Below the pieces are notes generated by a model. That model worked only from the letters and a program-made list of their open reading frames with translations, did not search any database and was not told where the DNA came from. The position numbers were made by a program, and so were the translations under genes. Below, in pieces: positions 15,374 through 26,800 of a stretch of 64,000 nucleotides of DNA. Numbering within the stretch: position 1 is the first letter of the stretch; every line of letters starts with the position of its first letter. Source of the DNA: Chloracidobacterium sp. (lineage in GTDB: Bacteria > Acidobacteriota > Blastocatellia > Pyrinomonadales > Pyrinomonadaceae); the NCBI GenBank assembly GCA_016715795.1, contig JADJXP010000002.1, forward strand, positions 620,001 to 684,000. Direction: 5' to 3'.

Positions 15374-16278
15374 TCTGGATGCCCGTCTGTCGAGTGAGTC
15401 TGGTACGCCTTGACGATCATCTGGACGAGTTTGTGACGGACGACGTCTTTGTCGGTGAAGTAAACGAAATCGATGCCTTCGAGGTCGGCGAGGACCTTTT
15501 CGGCTTCTTTGAGGCCGCTCTTTTGCCCGCGGGGCAGGTCGATCTGAGTTGTGTCGCCCGTGACGACGGCCTTTGAACCAAAGCCGATGCGGGTGAGGAA
15601 CATCTTCATCTGCTCACTAGACGTGTTCTGGGCCTCGTCTAGGATGATAAAGGCGTCGCTCAACGTGCGGCCGCGCATGAATGCCAGCGGTGCGATCTCG
15701 ATGATTCGCTTTTCGAGCATCTTTGTGACCTTTTCGCCATCGACGAGATCGAACAGCGCATCATAAAGGGGCCGCAAATATGGATCGACCTTTTCCTGCA
15801 GATCGCCCGGCAAAAAGCCAAGACGTTCACCGGCCTCGACTGCCGGACGCGTCAGGATGATGCGGCTTACCTCTTTTTTGAAAAGAGCATCGACGGCCAT
15901 CGCGACGGCGAGGAAGCTCTTGCCCGTGCCCGCCACGCCGATGCCGAAGACGAGATCGTTTTTCGCTATCGCGTCGAGATACTTGCGTTGATTCGCGGTT
16001 TTTGGCGCTACTGTCTTCTTGCCCGACGGGTTGAATCGGGCTTTTTCGAAATGGTCCTTGAGCGAGTAAGCCCGGTCGTCGGCTATCTGTTTGAACGCGT
16101 CCTTTAGCTCCTTGTCAGAGAACGTGCTGCCGTTATCAAACAGGTCGCCAAAATCGTTGAGTATCTGCTGAACGGTTTTGATGTCGGTCTCGTTGCCGTC
16201 GATCAGCAGTTCGCTGCCGCGCACGCCGATGGTCACGTCGAGAAGTGATTCTAGATACTTGATATTTTGGTCCTGCAC
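15370..16278 (-). CDS. phoH: PhoH family ATPase
   Basis: A ~302-residue cytosolic P-loop NTPase. Walker A is GVAGTGKS near residue 115 and Walker B is [35 protein letters not shown] and [12 protein letters not shown] are the family's other hallmarks. PhoH proteins are linked to RNA metabolism and usually precede ybeY. The annotated GTG start at 16278 is uncertain: the frame stays open for 18 more codons upstream ([15 protein letters not shown] before the GTG), which look like a natural PhoH N-terminus, yet contain no ATG, GTG or TTG, only CTG. The real start may be a CTG near 16326. Downstream it overlaps hicA by 4 bases. Confidence 0.93.
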   Translation of the reverse strand: MQDQNIKYLESLLDVTIGVRGSELLIDGNETDIKTVQQILNDFGDLFDNGSTFSDKELKDAFKQIADDRAYSLKDHFEKARFNPSGKKTVAPKTANQRKYLDAIAKNDLVFGIGVAGTGKSFLAVAMAVDALFKKEVSRIILTRPAVEAGERLGFLPGDLQEKVDPYLRPLYDALFDLVDGEKVTKMLEKRIIEIAPLAFMRGRTLSDAFIILDEAQNTSSEQMKMFLTRIGFGSKAVVTGDTTQIDLPRGQKSGLKEAEKVLADLEGIDFVYFTDKDVVRHKLVQMIVKAYQTHSTDGHPE

Positions 16279-16476
16279 GCCAAACAGCGTATTGAGGCCT
16301 TGAGATGGTAGTTCCAGCTTTTTCAGAGAGTTCTAATAGGTTGACGCTAGGAGACTTGACAATTCCAAACTCCTGCGTCGATAAGTCGAGGCTACTAGAC
16401 GCCGTAATTCAAGTCAATTTTCGCGGTGCGGCTTTGCGCGGCTGTCAATCGATGTGATAGCCTTACTCCTTTGTAA

Positions 16477-18033
<1,557 letters not shown>

Positions 18034-18043
18034 CCTTATTTAT

Positions 18044-18445
18044 ATGTTGAAACTTGAGATCGTCACTCCGGAACGCCGCGTGATCGACGCCGAGGTCGAT
18101 GGCGTCACGGTTCCGACCGCGTCGGGCGAGGTCGGCATTCTGGCTAGCCATGCGCCGCTGGTCTCGGCCGTGAAGCCGGGCGTGCTGAGCTATTCAATAA
18201 AGGGTGCGTCCGAAAAGATCGCGGTCGCATCAGGCTTTGTCGAGGTCAACGACAACAAGGTCGCGGTTCTGGTGGATACGGCCGAGACGGCGGATGAGGT
18301 CGATATTGACGGAGCGAGGTCATCGCGTCAGGAGGCAGAAAAAGCCATCTCAGCCGCCGGACAGCTCTCGGCCGAAGAATCAGAGGCGATGCGCGAAGCG
18401 GTAGTTCATGCCGACGCGCGGATCGCGATAGCGTCGGGAAAATGA
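18044..18445 (+). CDS. atpC: ATP synthase F1 subunit epsilon
   Basis: A 133-residue protein. LKLEIVTPERRVIDAEVDGVTVPTASGE forms the first strands of the epsilon beta-sandwich; GILASHAPLVSAVKPGVL is the conserved core, and the helical C-terminal part is rich in Ala and Glu. Epsilon couples the gamma rotor to Fo and can inhibit ATP hydrolysis. The ATG at 18044 follows the atpD stop by 10 bases; a longer frame beginning at 17810 overlaps atpD and is not used. A strong terminator follows. Confidence 0.96.
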   Translation: MLKLEIVTPERRVIDAEVDGVTVPTASGEVGILASHAPLVSAVKPGVLSYSIKGASEKIAVASGFVEVNDNKVAVLVDTAETADEVDIDGARSSRQEAEKAISAAGQLSAEESEAMREAVVHADARIAIASGK

Positions 18446-18472
18446 CGGACGACAGACAGTGACATTGATACG

Positions 18473-18511
18473 GGCCGGGCATCGAATAAGCGGATGCCCG
18501 GCCTTTTCCTT
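18473..18511 (+). terminator. Intrinsic terminator of atpDC
   Basis: GGCCGGGCATC (18473-18483) pairs perfectly with GATGCCCGGCC (18493-18503) across a 9-base loop and is followed by TTTTCCTT. Confidence 0.9.
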
Positions 18512-18586
18512 CTGCGACGGCTGTGCGGCCGACATAAGCATTGTGACATTAGGCGAATGATTTTTGTGCAAGTGGCCGCAAATCGG

Positions 18587-18615
18587 TTGACATCGGTTTG
18601 TAATGGTGCTACAAA
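18587..18615 (+). promoter_or_regulatory. Sigma70-like promoter of the first giant surface gene
   Basis: A perfect TTGACA (18587-18592), 17-base spacer and TACAAA (18610-18615). It lies about 105 bases before the start codon, leaving a leader with AGGAGGAG just before the ATG. Confidence 0.6.
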
Positions 18616-18721
18616 TACGACAGTTAGTATTCCATAGATTAATTACGACGCTACGGCGCGGTGTAATGACATTCGTTTGCCCGGCCGGAGAAAGGTAACT
18701 TTCACAGGAGGAGAAATTTTC

Positions 18722-21700
18722 ATGTCCAGATCAAAGAGATCGTTACGGGGTGTGGCAGCAGCCACAGTCCTGATCGCAATAGCGACGATAGTTGCTGTTG
18801 GGTCTTTTGGCAGTTTCAACATATTCATGTCGCCGAGTGCGGCGGCAGCGGGCGATGCTACGGAATCGCGTGCGATCGCCGAGGCTCCGTTGGTACAGTT
18901 GTATGACAATGGTCCATTGATCACGCACGCAACGGGAGGCCCGGCCGGTGCGCCGGCATCGCGATTGCAGAGCACGTCACTGGGGTTGAACTCGATCGGG
19001 TTCACGGCGTCAGATGCGGGTGTATTCAGGATTGCGGACGATTTTACGGTGCCGGCTGGCGGTTGGAATGTAACGACGATAACACTGTATGGGTATCAGA
19101 CAGGGTCAACGACGACGAGTACTTTCGACGTTGGCCGGATACAGATCTGGAATGGGGCCCCGAATGCGGGCGGATCGATCATTTTTGGGGACACGACGAC
19201 GAACCGGATAGCGTCTACGGCGTTTTCGACGATCTACAGGGACACCGAGACTACCGTTGGAAATGCGACGCGGCCGATCATGAGCGTGGACGTTACGATC
19301 AATCAGACATTGGCGGCAGGAACGTATTGGATCGATTATCAACTTGGGGGGACGCTGGCTTCGGGGCCGTTCACTCCGCCGGTGACAATACTTGGCCAGA
19401 CGGGCAAGCCGGGAGCTAATGCCCTGCAATGGAGTGGCACGGCATGGGTGGCTATTGATGACGGAGCGGCAGGTACGCAGCTACAGGACGTACCGTTCTT
19501 AGTGAATGGAACGGCCGGCGGCGGTGGAACACCAAGTCCGACGCCTCCGCCGGCATCACCGACGCCGAGCCCGAATCCGAGCCCGTCGCCATCGTGTACG
19601 CCGACGTCGATCACGGAAGGATTTGACACAGTGGTCGCAGGGCCTGTGCCGATCGCGGGATGGGCCGCCCAGAACAACAGCTCGCCGCTTGGCTCGACGA
19701 ACTGGTTCCAGGGCAACAGTGCGGTATTCCCGTCACACGCCGGACTTCCGACAGCGTATATCGGTGCCAACTTTAACAACACGGCCGGAACGGGAACGAT
19801 AAGCAACTGGCTGCTTACGCCTGCGGTGACGCTGCAGAATGGTGCTCAGATGACCTTCTGGACACGAGGTACCGGTTCAACATTCGCGGACCGCCTGCAG
19901 GTGAGGATGAGCACAAATGGTGCGAGCACGAACGTAGGGACGGCGGCGACAGACGTGGGTGACTTTACGAATCTGCTGCTGGACATCAACCCGACCTACA
20001 CCCCGACGGGTTATCCGGCGATCTGGACACAGCAGACGGTGACGGTGACGGGCGTTGGGAGCCCGACATTGGGACGGTTTGCGTTCCGGTACTTTGTAGA
20101 GAATGGCGGGCCGACGGGAGCGAACAGCGACTATATCGGGATCGACACGTTCTCATACGGAGTGCCGTGCGGGCCTGTGCCGACACCGAGCCCGGGCGTG
20201 ACGCCGACGCCATCGCCGACGCCTCCGCCGGCGACTCCTACCCCAACACCTCCGCCGGCAACGCCGACACCGACGCCTACACCTCCTCCGGGATGTGCGG
20301 GGCAGACATTCCCGGCGAGCGGGCTGCCGCTGTCGGTACCTGATGTTTCGTCGGTAAGCACGAACATCGTGGTATCGGGGCTGACGGGGACGCTGACATC
20401 AGCTCAGTTGAGAGACTGGACGTGGAGCGTGCCGCACACATGGGGCGGCGACATCAAGATGACGCTGCAGGCACCGAGCGGCGGGCCGACGGCGACGATC
20501 GTCGAGCGACGCGGCAATACGGTGTGTCCGCCGACGGGCGTAGGGTCATCGGCGAATCTGGTGGGGCCATACAACTTTGGCGACGGCTTCCCGAATACCT
20601 TCCACACGATCGCAGGAGACCCTGTCCCGGCGGGCAACTACTCAGCAAGCCAGTGCGTAACGACGCCGGGCGAAGCGGTATCGCTGAATACCATCTTTGG
20701 CGGGCCGGTGCGGCCGGCGGAAGACAGGCCGGGCCTTGAGGTCTTTGACGGCATGGCACCTGAGGCGGCTAACGGCACGTGGACACTGACGGTCAGTGAC
20801 GGTGCCGGCGGAGACACGGGAACGATCGGAACGCTTAACCTCTGCCTCGTGGCAGGCGGCGGCGGATCGACACCAACGCCTACGCCGACACCACCGCCGG
20901 CAACGCCGAGCCCGACGCCGACACCGGGGCCGAGCCCGAGCTGTACACCGACGGTGATCTCTGAGGGCTTTGACACGATCACAGCGAACGTGCCGGGGCC
21001 GGGCTGGTTCGCACAGAACAACAGCACGACCGTGGGATCGACGACGTGGTTCCAGGGCAACAGTGCGGTATTCCCGTCACACTCGGGTGCTGCGACATCG
21101 TATATCGGTGCCAACTTTAACTCGACCACGGGAACGGGGACGATCAGCACATGGCTGCTGACACCGGCGGTGACGCTGCAAAACGGGGCTCAGATGACCT
21201 TCTGGACGCGGACGACGACCGCAAATACGTTCCCAGACCGCCTGCAGGTGAGGATGAGTACGAATGGTGCAAGCACGAATGTCGGATCGGGCCCGACCGG
21301 CCTGGGCGACTTTACGACGCTGCTGCTGGACATCAACCCGACGTATCAGACGGGAGGCGTATATCCTGAGGTCTGGACGCTGCAGACGGTGACGGTGACG
21401 GGCGTACCGAGCCCGACACTGGGACGCTTTGCGTTCCGGTACTTTGTTGAGAACGGCGGGCCGTCGGGATCTAACAGCAACTACATCGGCATCGACACGT
21501 TCGCCTACAATGCGCCGTGCGGGCCGGTGCCGACGCCGACGCCGGGTGTGACGCCGACGCCTCCGCCGCCGACACCGACGCCGACGCCTCCTCCGGGATG
21601 TGCGGGACAGACATTCCCGGCGACGGGGCTGCCGGTAGCACCGCCGGACAACGTACCGGCAGGCGTCAATGTGACGATCCCGGTATCGGGGCTGACGGGC

Positions 21701-23401
21701 ACGCTGACATCAGCCCAGTTGAGAAACTGGACGTGGAGCCCGCTGCACACATGGGGCGGCGACATCAAGATGACGCTGCAGGCACCGAGCGGCGGGCCGA
21801 CGGCGACGATCGTCGAGCGACGCGGCAATACGGTGTGTCCGCCGACGGGCGTAGGATCATCGAATGACCTTGTCGGGCCGTACAACTTTGGCGACGGGTT
21901 CCCGAACACGTTCCACACGGTGGCGGGCAATCCGGTCCCAGCGGGCGACTACTCAGCAAGCCAGTGCGTAACGACTCCGGGCGAGGCGGTATCGCTGAAC
22001 ACGATCTTTGGCGGGCCTGTCCGGCCGGCCCAGGATGACACCGGGCTTGCGGTATTCGAGGGGCTTGCGCCTGAGGCTGCCAACGGCAACTGGACGCTGA
22101 ACATCAGCGACAATGCCGCGGGCGACACGGGAACGGTCACGGCCGTTAACCTGTGCCTCGTCACGGGCGGCGGCGGACCTTCGCCAACGCCAACGCCGAT
22201 ACCATCGCCGACGCCGGCATTCACGATCAGGTTTGTCCAGAACACCTATACTGAGGACGAATCGCAGACGGCGGTGATCGGGATCGTTCGCAATGGCGAC
22301 CTGTCGGGCACGAACACGGTCAACTTTGCCACGTCAAACGGAACGGCGACGGGCGGAGCGGCACCGGGTGCGGGCATCGACTATCAGACGACAAGCACCA
22401 ATGTCACCTTTAACCCGGGCGACACGCTCAAGACGGTGAACGTGCCGGTGTTTGGCGATACGCTTGCTGAGCCGACCGAGACGGTCAATCTGACGCTGAC
22501 CGGCGTCGGGACACGGCTGCCTGAGGTCCAGAATGCGATACTGAACATCAACGACACGGCGACGCAGTTCCGTAACACTGCTGCGATCTGTACCAACCTC
22601 GGCACGGTCACGCTGCCGCCGTCAACGATAACGGTTGCGGGCGGGCCAAATCAGATCGGCAACCTGCGCGTGACGCTGTATGACCTCGAACATCAGCTGC
22701 CCGACAACCTCGACGTATTGCTCGTCGGGCCGACGGGAGCCAGGTTCGTCGTCATGGGCGATGCGGGCGGAGCGATACCGATACCGTCTAACAATACGGT
22801 GACGCTCAGCTTCCGTGATTACACGGCGGCGGTGCTGCCCAACTCAGGGCCGCTGGTGACGGGACAGACCGAGCCGACCACATGGGAATCGCCGGTGACT
22901 AACTTTACCGGGGCACCGGCTGGCCCGTATGTCGAGCCGGGACCGTCAGTCGGCGGGCCGGTGGGCGAGACGTTCTTCGGATCGTTTGGCTTTACCAACT
23001 CGAACGGCGTCTGGTCGCTCTATGTCAGGGATGACGGCGGAGTTCCGCTGGCACCGCCTGATGTGGTCACGGGCTGCTTCAACGGCGGATGGGGCATCGA
23101 ATTCCAGCCTCGCACGGCGGCAAATGCGTCTATCTCAGGACGCGTGCTGACGGCCGGCGGACAGGGAATTCGCAATGCCGAGGTCGTCCTATCGGGCGGC
23201 ACTCTGACCGAGCCGATGAGGGTGCAGACGGGCAGCTTTGGATACTATAACTTCCCGAGCCTTGAGAGTGGTCAAACATACATTCTCACGGTCAACTCGA
23301 GGCGGTTCATATTCGCTGTCCCGACCCAGGTGGTGTCGCTGACCGACAACATCGCGGATCTTGACTTCATCGCACTCGACGGCGAGGCGACGAATAACTA
23401 A
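18722..23401 (+). CDS. Giant modular secreted/surface protein 1 (paralogue A)
   Basis: A 1559-residue exported protein. The ATG at 18722 follows AGGAGGAG (18706 onward); an in-frame TTG at 18677 is disregarded. The N-terminus is basic (MSRSKRS) with a hydrophobic helix, then GSFGSFNIFMSPSAA. Modules in order, by base position: unknown beta domain 18890-19505; Thr-Pro linker; Cleaved_Adhesin/choice-of-anchor J 19594-20165; P-domain 20293-20858; a second anchor J 20940-21520 and second P-domain 21598-22170; Calx-beta 22222-22560 (AFTIRFVQNTYTEDESQT, IDYQT...TFNPGDT); P-domain-like 22570-23110; C-terminal CnaB/carboxypeptidase-regulatory-like domain 23119-23401. The linkers are short (TPTPPPATPTP). 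No protease or sortase motif is visible. Probable adhesion or matrix role, by inference. Confidence 0.85.
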   Translation: MSRSKRSLRGVAAATVLIAIATIVAVGSFGSFNIFMSPSAAAAGDATESRAIAEAPLVQLYDNGPLITHATGGPAGAPASRLQSTSLGLNSIGFTASDAGVFRIADDFTVPAGGWNVTTITLYGYQTGSTTTSTFDVGRIQIWNGAPNAGGSIIFGDTTTNRIASTAFSTIYRDTETTVGNATRPIMSVDVTINQTLAAGTYWIDYQLGGTLASGPFTPPVTILGQTGKPGANALQWSGTAWVAIDDGAAGTQLQDVPFLVNGTAGGGGTPSPTPPPASPTPSPNPSPSPSCTPTSITEGFDTVVAGPVPIAGWAAQNNSSPLGSTNWFQGNSAVFPSHAGLPTAYIGANFNNTAGTGTISNWLLTPAVTLQNGAQMTFWTRGTGSTFADRLQVRMSTNGASTNVGTAATDVGDFTNLLLDINPTYTPTGYPAIWTQQTVTVTGVGSPTLGRFAFRYFVENGGPTGANSDYIGIDTFSYGVPCGPVPTPSPGVTPTPSPTPPPATPTPTPPPATPTPTPTPPPGCAGQTFPASGLPLSVPDVSSVSTNIVVSGLTGTLTSAQLRDWTWSVPHTWGGDIKMTLQAPSGGPTATIVERRGNTVCPPTGVGSSANLVGPYNFGDGFPNTFHTIAGDPVPAGNYSASQCVTTPGEAVSLNTIFGGPVRPAEDRPGLEVFDGMAPEAANGTWTLTVSDGAGGDTGTIGTLNLCLVAGGGGSTPTPTPTPPPATPSPTPTPGPSPSCTPTVISEGFDTITANVPGPGWFAQNNSTTVGSTTWFQGNSAVFPSHSGAATSYIGANFNSTTGTGTISTWLLTPAVTLQNGAQMTFWTRTTTANTFPDRLQVRMSTNGASTNVGSGPTGLGDFTTLLLDINPTYQTGGVYPEVWTLQTVTVTGVPSPTLGRFAFRYFVENGGPSGSNSNYIGIDTFAYNAPCGPVPTPTPGVTPTPPPPTPTPTPPPGCAGQTFPATGLPVAPPDNVPAGVNVTIPVSGLTGTLTSAQLRNWTWSPLHTWGGDIKMTLQAPSGGPTATIVERRGNTVCPPTGVGSSNDLVGPYNFGDGFPNTFHTVAGNPVPAGDYSASQCVTTPGEAVSLNTIFGGPVRPAQDDTGLAVFEGLAPEAANGNWTLNISDNAAGDTGTVTAVNLCLVTGGGGPSPTPTPIPSPTPAFTIRFVQNTYTEDESQTAVIGIVRNGDLSGTNTVNFATSNGTATGGAAPGAGIDYQTTSTNVTFNPGDTLKTVNVPVFGDTLAEPTETVNLTLTGVGTRLPEVQNAILNINDTATQFRNTAAICTNLGTVTLPPSTITVAGGPNQIGNLRVTLYDLEHQLPDNLDVLLVGPTGARFVVMGDAGGAIPIPSNNTVTLSFRDYTAAVLPNSGPLVTGQTEPTTWESPVTNFTGAPAGPYVEPGPSVGGPVGETFFGSFGFTNSNGVWSLYVRDDGGVPLAPPDVVTGCFNGGWGIEFQPRTAANASISGRVLTAGGQGIRNAEVVLSGGTLTEPMRVQTGSFGYYNFPSLESGQTYILTVNSRRFIFAVPTQVVSLTDNIADLDFIALDGEATNN

Positions 23402-23430
23402 TCAGCTCCGCCACGACGCGGACATCAAGG

Positions 23431-23459
23431 GCGAGGCCTCGGGGCCTCGCTCTTTTCTT
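23431..23459 (+). terminator. Intrinsic terminator after paralogue A
   Basis: GCGAGGCC (23431-23438) pairs with GGCCTCGC (23443-23450) across TCGG and is followed by TCTTTTCTT. Confidence 0.9.
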
Positions 23460-23475
23460 GTGAGCGGGGGAGATC

Positions 23476-23566
23476 AGAAGTCAGAAGTCAGAAGTGAGAA
23501 GTGAGAAGTGAGAAGTCAGAAGTGAGAAGTGAGAAGTGAGATGTGAGATGTGAGACGTGAGACGGC
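23476..23566. repeat. Heptanucleotide array, 12 full units
   Basis: Twelve consecutive 7-base units, consensus AGAAGTG with AGAAGTC, AGATGTG and AGACGTG variants, run from 23476 to 23559 with a partial thirteenth. The array lies between the terminator of A and the promoter of B. Confidence 0.9.
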
Positions 23567-23609
23567 GGAAGTAAAGTCGTTCGCCTGAGCAATTTATGTG
23601 CGAAATTGC

Positions 23610-23638
23610 TTGACATTGGATTTAGAGGCGTTCATAAT
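23610..23638 (+). promoter_or_regulatory. Sigma70-like promoter of paralogue B
   Basis: TTGACA (23610-23615), 17-base spacer, CATAAT (23633-23638): perfect -35 and five of six -10 bases. It leaves a ~160-base untranslated leader. Confidence 0.7.
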
Positions 23639-23803
23639 TTTCTCAATTCAGACCGAAAAGTAGTTTTTTTCGAATTTAGGCCCTAATAGTCAATGTCGAA
23701 AGCGAGGTGTTTGTCTCGCGTATCGGCACGAGACATGTAAATTTGCTGGTAAACCGAAAGGAAGAATTAAATCAGGAGCCGCCTGCCCCACAGGCAAAAA
23801 GTT

Positions 23804-26800
23804 ATGTCTAAAAGCCAAAAGTCGTTTCGTCTAATCATCGTCAGCCTCGCGATCATCTCGATCTCGGCTCTAGCGTTCGCAGCCAATTGGGGCAGCGTTT
23901 CCGCGTGGTCGCTATTCAAGCCCACCACGACGGCGGCCAACGCGCCGTCCGGGCGCACAACTGCGCCTGCGGTGACCTCTGAGCAGGGCGATGTGATCAG
24001 CGTGACCCGAGTCCCGCTTGCACAGACTGACACGGGCGAAGGCGGCGGATCGCAGCCTGAGAGCGGCGGCAAGGTAGAGGTGCCACCTGCCGATCTCGGC
24101 TATGCACCGACTGGCTATGTGCCTGAGGTGATCAGCGGCAGCACGTATGTGTTCTCGAGCCTCTCGGGCGTCGCCCTTGAGGACATGTCGTCGGGGACGA
24201 CAACCTTGATCGCTGCGGGGAGCGATGACGGCAACTCGACCCTGCAGAGTCTAGGCTTTACGTTTTTCTACGATGGGGTTCCTGCGACGAACTTTTCGGC
24301 AAACGCGAATGGCTTTGTTAAGATCGGGGCGACCGTTGTTTCTGGTTCGAACTTTACAAACGATCTTGATTCGACAACTCAATCTCCGAAGATCGCGGGC
24401 TTCTGGGACGACCTCTGCGTCGGCACGAATGGCCTTGTTCACTGGAAGGTGGTCGGCTCCGCGCCAAATCGCAGGGCGGTAGTTGAATTCCAGAACATGA
24501 AGATCACTCGGGCAACGGCACCGTCCGGGTGCTCGGCCGTCGGGGCCGGCACGTTTCAAATATGGCTGAACGAATCTGACGGAACGGGGACCGATCCGGG
24601 ATCGATCCAGTTTGTCTATGGCGGCGGGATGACGGCAAGCAGTGACAGCGGTTATTCAGTCGGCCTGCAGTCGGGCGCGGCGACGAATTTCGCGGCAGTC
24701 ACGACCTCGACCAACAGCGTATCGTATGTGACCGCAAATGATACGCAGACAGATGCGATCGCCAGCGGCACCTCATTTAAATTCACGCCGGGTGCGCCGT
24801 CGGCTCCGACAGGATTGACATTCTCAAATGTCAGGGCAGGCTCATTGCGGCTTAACTGGACGGATACATCGAGCAATGAGGTCGGCTTCCCGATCTATAT
24901 TTCTCTCGATGGCGGAACTACATATTCTTACATTGGCTCGGCGGCCCCTAACGCGACATTTGTGGATATCACGGGCCTGACGGCAGCAACAAGCTATTTC
25001 TTCCAGGTTGCGGCAGCGACAGAGGGTGTCCAGAGCGCTCCGATCACGGGGAGCACGACCACCGCTGCGCCCATCTCGGGGACATACACGATCGGCTCGG
25101 CGGGCAACTATCCAAACTTCCTGACGGCCGTTTCGGATGTCAACGCCGGCGTCGCCGGGCCGGTGACGTTCAATGTGGCGGCGGGCGAATCATTCCCGGA
25201 GAATGGTACCTGTGTCACCGGCGGGTCGGCGGCGAATCCGGTCATTTTCCAGAGGAGCGGCGTCGGGGCCAACCCCGTGATCGTGCCGCCGGGCAGCGCG
25301 AGCACACAGGACGCGGGCATCTGTATCTTTACGGGCGATTACATCACGTTTGACGGTATTGACGTGCAGGTCCTGCCGGCGACTACCACGGTCGAGTACG
25401 GCGTACTGCATTATGGCAGCGGAACAAGCTCGAACGGGGCGAACAATAACACGGTCAAGAACGCGAAGATCGTGCTTAATCGCAGCAATACAAGCTCGAT
25501 CGGCGTCCTCCATTCATGCGCGGGAGGAGCAACCTCGGCCGCCGGGACGAATAACAGCAACACCTTTGACAATCTCATAGTTGAGAACGCCTATCGAGGC
25601 ATCAGTTTGGGAACCTCGACGCTCTGTTCGCCTACAGGATTCCCGGATGTGGGCAATCAGGTGACGGATTCGGTCGTCGGCGGGACAACTGCGAATGATA
25701 TCGGCGGCGGGACGACCGGGACGCAGGGCATCCGAGCCCTGCAGCAGTCCGGGGTAATTATTTCCAATAATCTGGTCAGGAATGTCGGTGCTTCGGCGGC
25801 TGTGACCGACGGCATCTTTCTGGATGCTACGGTCGGCACCAGCGTGGTCAGCGGGAATATGGTCGATACGGTTCGGAACAACAGCACCACCTCGAGTGCG
25901 TCTGCGATCTACGGCATACGGTCAAATACCAGGGGCGCTACTGCGGGCGATGTCAATAACGTTGTCAACAACTTTGTTTGGAACATTGGCTCGGCATTTA
26001 CGGGTACAGCAACGGCAACGCGGCAGATCAAGGGGATATGGCTGCAGTCAGGCGGCAGCGGTGTGGGGGACTTTCACAACGTCCACAACAATACCGTGCG
26101 GATCGACGGTTCGTCATCACCTAATGTTTCGAGTTCCGCGTTTGGCCACGGTACGACCTCAGGCCCCATCTATAATGTCAGGAACAATATCTTTGCAAAT
26201 GTGACCGGTCCGCAAACCGCTCCGGCAAAACACATTGCGTGGGACTCAACCGCCTTGGCATCAATTGGTGCGGCCGGCTCGTTGTCAGACTATAACGATC
26301 TGTATATAGCTGACGCCACACAGGGCTTTGTCGGTATCGGAAGCGCGACAAATTACGCTACCCTTGGCGACTGGCAGACGGCGATGACCGGCCAGGATGT
26401 GAACAGCATCTCAGCCGACCCGATCTTTGCTTCAGCAACAAATCTTCACATCTTCCCGACATCGGCTGCAAGGAATGCCGGAACGACGATAGCGACGGTG
26501 CCGGACGACATTGACGGCGAGGCGCGGCCGTCGGCTCTTGGCGGAGTCGATTACGATATCGGTGCTGACGAATTCTACGCAACGCCGGGAACGGTCGAGT
26601 ACAGCGCGACGAGCTATACGACGCTCGAGGGAACGGTGGCGACCATTACGGTAAACCGCGTGAATGGCTTCTCAGGGGCGATCTCTATCGATTATTCGAC
26701 GGGCGGCGGCACGGCGACGGCCGGCGCGGCATGCGGCGGTGCGGTCGATTATGTAACCACGGCCGGGACATTGAACTGGGCCGATCTGGATGTGACGCCT

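Larger units (their letters stand above)
23402..23803 (+). other. 402-base intergenic region between giant genes A and B
   Basis: No gene. It holds, in order, the terminator of A, a heptanucleotide array, a strong sigma70-like promoter, and a ~165-base leader before the ATG of B. The leader contains an ATCAGGAGCC stretch about 25 bases before the start, and GCCTG/CAGGC forms a small stem in between. Confidence 0.8.

Noticed and set aside
23476..23566. CRISPR-like array
   Set aside because: The units are contiguous 7-mers without spacers, so it is a simple tandem repeat; no cas genes are present.
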